64,000 bases of DNA from Phanerochaete sordida (Eukaryota > Basidiomycota > Agaricomycetes > Polyporales > Phanerochaetaceae). Positions 57,965 to 64,000 of the stretch are shown here, one piece after another. The stretch lies in NCBI GenBank assembly GCA_019973155.2, contig BPQB01000007.1:496001-560000 (forward strand). Direction: 5' to 3'. The number at the start of each line of letters is the position of its first letter. Position 1 is the first letter of the stretch. The notes beneath the pieces are model-generated. The model was not told where the DNA came from. It searched no databases and worked only from the letters and a program-made list of their open reading frames with translations. A program made the position numbers and the translations under genes.

Positions 57965-60830
57965 CTACGTCGCGCCATACTTCGGCTTGAAGAACGCCGG
58001 CGGAAGCTTCGCGAGTACGTCCACAAGCGGCCGCTCTACGACGACGAGCTCCGCCGGACCGATGAAGTCGGCAAAGAGGATGGGCCGATAGTGCGTTACG
58101 AGCTTGAAGTTGTCCTGCTGGAACACTGGCGCGCCGTCCGCGTCCTGCGCACCCGATGCAAGGCGCGGCGCGGGCTTGGGCGCGCCCCAGCGGCGCTTCT
58201 TGTCGAAGTGGCCGTGGGCGACGCCCGCGTCGAGCTGCACGCGGCAGAGCCACGTCGCGCCCCAGAAGAGCGCGCTGCCGGCGCGCGCGGGCGCGTCGAA
58301 CGCGACGCCGAGGAGCGGATCGTGCAGGTGCGTGAAGCGGCGCGGGAGCGCGCCTGCGAGTGCGCGCGCCCAGGCGGGGAACGCACGCGCCTCGACGTCG
58401 TACGCCTGCAGCGTGTTGTCCGCGAGCCCGAGGACGAGCGTGCTCGGCGCGGCGCGGTCGAACGCGAGCGCGTGCGTCAGCTGCGGGAAGGACGGCAGCA
58501 CGCAGTGGTACTGCACCGCGTCGAGGTTGAAGACGTGCGTCCGGCGGTGGTCGTCGGACGTCGCGAGCCACTGGCCGTCCGGGCTGACGGCCATGCGCGT
58601 CACGGTGGCGATGACCGGTTTTGGCGGGTCGACGTCTTCGTCGCTCTCCTCCTCCGCGGCGTTCTCGCCTTCTACAGTTTCCTGCATTTCCACGTCCTCC
58701 GCATCCTGGTTCCGCTGCCGACCCTTCACCACACGCTCTCCAAGGACAATGTTCTGCATACGGTGATGTTCGAACCGTCTCAGTACACGAGGTTTTTCTG
58801 AAGCGAGGTCGATTACGAGGATGTAGGATGTTATCGCCGACGCCATCACGAGCTTTCTGCTGTCTGGTGCAAAGACGAAGCACGACGCTCCTGTTGACGC
58901 GGGTGTTGATGGGAGATGTGGCTCAAGAATCGAAGCGAAGTCTCGTATCCGCTTCGGCTTCAGCTGTCCGTTCGGCTGGCGACAACGCAGTTAGAGGTGC
59001 CCGCAAAAACCTGGAAAAATGAGAACATACCTGCTTTTCCATATGGAATAGCTTCGACTCGTACCAATCCGAGACCACCACCCACTCGCCATCGTCAGAG
59101 ATCGCACTCGCTACAATGTTCGTCGTGAACATCAGGTCCAGGTCAATTACCGGCTCCCACCCGCCCTCCGCAGCAGGCGCAGGCTCCTCCGCGCCGTCTT
59201 CGCCGTATGATGGTGCCTGTTTGGGGAGAATCCGCCAGATGCTGGCACCTGCGTCCCGTTGGCACAGCAGGAGTCGCGCCTGACGCGCAAGGTGTATCGC
59301 CGACGCGTTGTACGGGCCGGAGCTGTACGCGAGCCGCCGCTGGTACGAGTCCTCGAAGGTCGCGACCTGGCTCGTGTCGAGCGGGTTCACGACCTTCGTG
59401 ATCGTGCTCGTGGGCAGCGCCGCGGGCGTGACGATGACGGACATGTCGAGGCCGCCAGAGGCAAGAACCGGGGCGACGTCGAGGGGGAAGTGGCGGCGGT
59501 GAGATGGGGGAAGTGGAGAATACGACGGCCAGATGGCGAGCGCGCGAACGTCATGAGAGTGTAGTCGTCGGGACACTGACTGGATCCACCGTGTGGACGA
59601 GCGGGAGAGGATAGAAGACTGCTCTGTGCTCGTAGTCTTGATGCTGTGGAACTCTACGACCTTCTGGTCGACACCGGACGTATACACAGCAGTGCCCTCC
59701 TGATCTTCAGGTCAGACGATACGTTCCGCCAATTACGCAATTTATGACTTACGGCGTTGATGGTCAGACAGAGAACGTCCGCGCCGTGCGCTTGGAAGCT
59801 CTGCAGCTGTGTTCCTGTTCTTGAGTCCCAGAACTTGACCATGCCAAGCGAATCTCCCGAAACGATGGTACCATCGCTAAAGCTTTGTGAGCGACAGTAT
59901 TCCTACGGTCTTTGAGTACTCACCCAAGCACACCGACAGACCAGACCAACGTCCGTTCTCCCTTCACCTTGTCCGTGCCCATCTTCTCGCCCACGCGCCC
60001 AGTCGCGACATCCCACCGCCGCACACTACTGTCCGAGCAGCCGGCCACGACCCACGAGTCCTTCCAGTCGTCGTCGTCGTCGTCATCCGTGTCCTCGGAC
60101 TGCTCCGTCGAAGAGGTCTGCTTGGGGATCGGTGGGCCCCAGGCAAGACTCAGAATTCTGCTTTTGACGCGGTCGAGCCTTCGGACATGCTGCAGGCTGT
60201 CATGTTCCACAGAAATGAGCCGGATTGCACCGTCTTCGCAGCCAATTGCGAGCATGGTGGATGCAGGGTTCGGGGATATGCACCATATTGAGCCGCCTTG
60301 GGAGGGAATCGTTCTCTGAATTGCAGGTGAGAAAAGACACGAATGCAGACAATTGTAGAACATACCCTGATGCAGGCACGGTCAATATCCCATTCAGCCA
60401 ACTCGCTACCTCCGCCCGTACTGAACAGGCGGAGGTCTGAGAGTGCTGGTGTCTCGTCTGGCGAGACTTCATATGGGTTGCGCAGAGTAAACGCCAAAGA
60501 GTCAACTTTTGAAGGATGTGGGCCCGCAATAGTCTGTTCTACCCCTCAGCACCTGTACAAGCCTGTCAGGACATGGGCACGCACCTTCTTCACCACCCAG
60601 GCCTGCGGCGCCTGCAGATCGTTCTCCGAGCCTGTCCATTCGCATATTTCAATATTACCGTTTGCACGGCCCACAGCGAGATTCGCGAACTTGATAGCAT
60701 GTCTGACGACGGCCTTCTTCCCCTTGGGCGATGGGAGGGCCAGCGGGGGGAAGGCGAGCGCCGTGACGCCGGCGGGGGTGAAGTCGACGAAGCGGCAGCG
60801 GTGCACGGAGAGTGTTTTCGCCTCGACCAT
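57965..60830 (-). CDS. UTP4: U3 snoRNP subunit UTP4 (cirhin), WD40 protein
   Basis: Subunit of the t-UTP part of the small-subunit processome, acting in early pre-rRNA processing. It starts MVEAKTLSVHRCRFVDFTP (ATG at 60828-60830), the usual UTP4 beginning. WD40 repeats follow in order: AIKFANLAVGRANGNIEICEW, SELAEWDIDRACI, GGSIWCISPNPASTMLAIG, WVVAGCSDSSVRRWDV, GTIVSGDSLGMVKFWDSRTG, QAHGADVLCLTINA, YTSGVDQKVVEFHSI, SHDVRALAIWPSY and others. Acidic inserts (TDDDDDDD, ESDEDVDPPKP) and an unusually Ala/Arg-rich stretch (near 58100-58500) occur between repeats. The end is AKLPPAFFKPKYGAT. Divergent from TIM10 with 270 bp between starts. Confidence 0.9.
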
Positions 60831-61100
60831 CGCGCGCAGCCTCGGGTTGTCGCACGGGGGACCAGGGGTGTTTTGGGGCGGGGCAGGCGGGCGGGGCGCG
60901 GGCGCGGTGCAGCCTGTGGAGGACTTTGAGGAGGTGCAGGACCAAAGTTTTTGATCGACCCAAATGCGGCAGGCAGCGCGTCTGCTGCCGACGCGCCAAA
61001 GCGCACGCCTCGCCTCGTTCACACCCGACCAGGTCCAGCGCCCCGCTCCTCCATCTCCTCCCGCCGCCCACGCCCTTTCGTCGCACAAAATATCCACAAA

Positions 61101-61511
61101 ATGTCCTTCCTTGGTCGTGGCAACACACCCGCCGGCGGCGTCAACCCGGAGCGCGTCGAGATGGCTCTGCAGGAGTGCGTGCAGCGCCAACCTTGTGTCA
61201 TTGCCCGCCGGACTGACGGTCGCTCGCAGGCTCGACATGATCACGGACGTTTTCAACAAGCTCGTAACGTGAGTGCATTATGGTTCTTATTGTATTGCAC
61301 GCTTATCCTCCAGCGCTGCAGGTCATGTCACACGAAGTGCATCAGCGCGAGATACGCGGAGGGAGACCTCAACAAGGGCGAGAGCGTCTGCATCGACCGC
61401 TGCGTATCCAAGTTTTTCGAGGTCAACAAGAAGGTCGGCGAGAAGCTGCAAACGATGGGTGCTGGTGCGGCTGGCGCGGGGGCGACACAGAGTGCGTTCG
61501 GGCAGATGTAA
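61101..61511 (+). CDS. TIM10: Mitochondrial intermembrane chaperone TIM10
   Basis: Small Tim protein that, with Tim9, escorts hydrophobic precursors across the intermembrane space. It starts [21 protein letters not shown]. The exons join as [22 protein letters not shown], showing the first CX3C, then [20 protein letters not shown] with the second CX3C, then [17 protein letters not shown]. The spacing between the twin CX3C motifs is that of the family. The ending is Gly/Ala-rich ([17 protein letters not shown]). Three exons with GT-AG introns. Very secure. Confidence 0.95.
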   Translation: MSFLGRGNTPAGGVNPERVEMALQECVQRQPCVIARRTDGRSQARHDHGRFQQARNVSALWFLLYCTLILQRCRSCHTKCISARYAEGDLNKGESVCIDRCVSKFFEVNKKVGEKLQTMGAGAAGAGATQSAFGQM

Positions 61512-61717
61512 TAGCGTCGCTTGCGGAGAGATCCCTGGCGGTGAAAACCTGTATCTTACGCTCTTATAATGCGCTGCGGCCGGCCTTGACATCGCGCGCC
61601 GCTCAGACGTCACAAAACATCCCATTCCAAAGCTCTAAAGATACACACATGCCATGGCCGGACGAAGAAAATGGCTGAAATTAAAGGTATAGCAGCAACT
61701 GGTTGACCGTGCCTGAG

Positions 61718-62103
61718 TTACTTTCCAGCGGTCGGGAAACACTCAGCCATTGTCTTGCTGTGCTTGTTTTGCGCGTGCTCTTCAAGACTACATGAAGCTG
61801 ATCAGACTAGGGGAGTGGAGATAGGTCGTGGAAGGACTCACGCAGGGGCACGGGTGGTCAGCAGCTGATGATATCGTGCGGGTGAGCGGCGGCGGTGGCT
61901 GAGTAAAGCAGGACACTCACGAAAGTCTGACGACAGGTCATGCAAATGATGTTCTTTGCAGCCTCGTTGACCTTTGTCTGGGACTTAGCAGTAGAGCCAG
62001 CCTTGGCCGCGTTGCGCTCCCGCTTTTGTTGTGCCTTGGCACCCTGCGGAGGGTTAGTGGATGCGAGTGGGTCGGAGTGGGGTGGCAAGCGTACGTTTCC
62101 CAT
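61718..62103 (-). CDS. Small C2H2-type zinc protein (4F5/ZNF706-like)
   Basis: Four exons. The first codes only MGN, then GAKAQQKRERNAAKAGSTAKS, KNIICMTCRQTF, LLTTRAPALEEHAQNKHSKT and MAECFPTAGK. The N-terminal basic part resembles 4F5/SERF-like proteins, and the single C-x2-C...H-x4-H finger matches the eukaryotic At2g23090/ZNF706 group. Length about 75 residues. The role of this group is unclear. All introns are GT-AG and the acceptor before LEEHAQ keeps the frame. Divergent from the aldolase gene, 435 bp apart. Confidence 0.85.
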
Positions 62104-62537
62104 CTCGTCTAGCAAGCAAGAAGTAAAAGAGGGTGTGTGTGAAGCGATAGGACGAGGAGAGCGGAGAAGGAGAACGGGAGAGCACCGCTTGGCTGGAGGC
62201 TGGAGGTAGGAGGACCGCAAAGCGCAAGGCTCTGGAACGTGCTTTGCCCGCGCCCTTCCGCCCGATCGGGGCTGATCGACGGGAGAATGGGCCGAGAACT
62301 TCCTCTTTCGGGTGGTCTCGGCGGACGAATGTTGTGTCGAGGACGAGATTCGGACCGAGTGTGTGCTCGGCGAGGGCTTTGAGCAGTGAATTTGGATCCG
62401 AGTCCCGGCTGTGCGAACATGACCATTCTTGTCCTATGGTTTTACCACCAGCTCTTTTTTATATCGCGCGTCGAGCCTCCTCTCGCGCACTCAGCCTCCG
62501 CCCAACTCTCCCCCCAAAAGCCCCCCGACGCTCCCTG

Positions 62538-64000
62538 ATGTCTCTCGTCAACGGTGACCTCGAAGCCGCCCGCCGCGCCATCGCGGACCAAGTGAAATTT
62601 GACATCCTCACCGAGTCGCACGAGGCCGTGAGTCTGAGGTGACTCACGCGCGCAGGACACGACTGATTATTGCGCGCCGTGCAGGACAATGAGAAGGCGA
62701 GGCAGGAGGTCGCGAGGTGCTTTATCTGTGAGTCGATGGCGTCTTTTGCGGCATTTTGACAGGATGATTTATATTGGTCCCCAGCGGATACCATTACAGG
62801 CAGGAGTCTACATTGTGGCGGCGATGGCGGCTCGACCTGACTGACCTCGAACGCGATGCAGTCCCGACCAAGGAAATGTACCTCTACGCCTCGCGGGCAA
62901 CCCTCGGCGACGATGTCTACCACGAGCCGTCTACTCTCGCCCTCGAGGCCCACATGGCCAAGCTCACCGGCAAGGAGGCCGCCCTCTTCCTCCCCTCCGG
63001 CACCATGTCCAACCAGATCGCCCTCCGCACGCACTTCAAGCAGCCCCCGTACGCCGTCCTCTGCGACCACCGTGCACACATCAACACGTATGTCCCCCCG
63101 GCCCGCGTGCATGACTCATCCTGACGCGTGCGACCCAGGTACGAGGCCGGTGGTACCGCCTTCCACTCCGGCGCGCACACATACCCCGTCATCCCTGCGA
63201 ACGGTCCGTCGTCCGCTGACCGAAGTAACTCGCGTCTCACACCGCATCCCAGGTCACCACATAACCGTGGAGGAGGTCGAGGCCCACGCTGTGCTTGACC
63301 ACAACATCCACTAGTGCGTGCGGATCACGGCACTCCTTTAAGGTTGCTGACGTCGCCGCCAGTGCGCCCGTCGAGCTCATCTCGCTCGAGAACACCCTGA
63401 ACGGCACCATCTTCCCGCAGGACGAGATCGTCCGCATCTCCGAGTTCGCGCGCAAGCACAACCTCAAGATGCACCTCGACGGCGCGCGCATATGGCACGT
63501 CGCCGCCGAGACCGGCACGTCGATCAGCGAGCTCTGCGCGCCCTTCGACTCCGTCTCGCTCTGCCTCAGCAAGGGCCTCGGTGCGTGCTCCGCGCGCCGC
63601 CACACGCCCTGACACTCACCGCTGCTGCTGCAGGCGCGCCGATCGGCTCGTGCCTCGTCGGCCCCAAGGACTTCATCCACAAGGCGCGCTGGTTCCGCAA
63701 GCTCTTCGGCGGCGGCATGCGCCAGACCGGCATCCTCGCCGCGTCGGCGGCCTACGCGCTCACGCACAACTTCCCCCAGCTCCCGCGCGTGCACGCCCTC
63801 ACCCGCAAGCTCGAGGCTGGCCTGGAGGAGGCTGGTGTGCGCATCACCAGCGGCGCTGAGACATGCATGGTCAGTGTCGCCCCACTTCACTATCGTGCCA
63901 GCGACTCAAAGGCTGCGTGCAGGTCTTCTTCGACCCGTCAACGATTGGCGTCTCGCTGCCTGAGCTTGTCGAGGCGGCGAACCAGCTCCCCAACCCGATC
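62538..64000 (+). CDS. GLY1: Low-specificity L-threonine aldolase, 3' partial
   Basis: PLP enzyme that splits threonine to glycine and acetaldehyde; main glycine source in yeast. It starts MSLVNGDLEAARRAIADQV (ATG 62538), about 79 bp after a TATA-like tract near 62457-62463. Conserved blocks: SDTITVPTKEMY, ATLGDDVYHEPSTLALEAHM, LFLPSGTMSNQIALRTHF, HINTYEAGGTAFHSGAHTY, ISLENTLNGTIFP, MHLDGARIWHVA and SLCLSKGLGAPIGSCLVGP, whose Lys binds PLP. The SDTIT motif is encoded by a 15-nt exon (62785-62799), followed by an intron that starts with GC. The gene runs off the window. The usual Arg before SDT is Ile in this model. Confidence 0.92.

Noticed and set aside
57792..58883. 363-codon minus-strand frame rich in Arg and Ala
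   Set aside because: It is the shifted-frame shadow of the UTP4 C-terminal exon, which has clear WD40 sequence in another frame.

Overview
The window looks like a piece of a nuclear chromosome of an Agaricomycete (mushroom-forming basidiomycete, possibly a polypore). The evidence is a compact gene layout, many 48-65 bp GT-AG introns, GC-rich third codon positions, an Agaricomycete-style BTB protein, a fungal MTC1 homologue and a divergent member of the REXO4-like exonuclease family. There are no bacterial or organellar features. I support about 32 protein genes and one intron-containing tRNA. Layout: 1-5.5 kb holds a peroxisomal acyl-CoA thioesterase (5' end cut off), ribosomal protein S27, a BTG/Tob-domain protein and a small putative tail-anchored protein. 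7.3-10.9 kb holds biotin synthase and a REXO4-like protein that has lost every catalytic residue. 11.2-22.7 kb is dense: splicing factor SPF27, complex I subunit NDUFS3, MTC1, a large chromodomain protein, peroxisomal PMP24, a BTB protein and a Ras-type GTPase with a two-nucleotide microexon. 22.7-31.7 kb (about 9 kb) has no recognisable gene. 31.7-43.5 kb holds oligoribonuclease, a Yippee protein, a small unknown protein, tRNA-Met(CAT), the SUMO protease ULP1 and the SNARE BET1. 44.5-55.3 kb is almost all on the minus strand: a UPF0658 Golgi membrane protein, SAGA subunit SGF11, a CBS/PB1 membrane protein, a tiny membrane protein, TMEM33/POM33 and the helicase HAS1. 55.4-64 kb holds peptidyl-tRNA hydrolase 2, an Mpv17-family protein, UTP4, TIM10, a small zinc-finger protein and L-threonine aldolase (3' end cut off). 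The genes are mostly housekeeping: ribosome biogenesis and translation (RPS27, HAS1, UTP4, PTH2), mitochondria and peroxisomes (NDUFS3, TIM10, BIO2, Mpv17, thioesterase, PMP24), RNA turnover and splicing (ORN, SPF27), chromatin and SUMO (chromodomain protein, SGF11, ULP1), and secretory or nuclear membranes (BET1, UPF0658, POM33). Several pairs are divergent across short gaps (147 bp SPF27/NDUFS3, 177 bp HAS1/PTH2, 235 bp MTC1/chromodomain, 270 bp UTP4/TIM10), which suggests shared promoters. The most unusual signals are the catalytically stripped exonuclease, unusual splicing (2-, 6- and 15-nt microexons and two GC-AG introns), and the large chromodomain protein whose C-terminal half I cannot assign.
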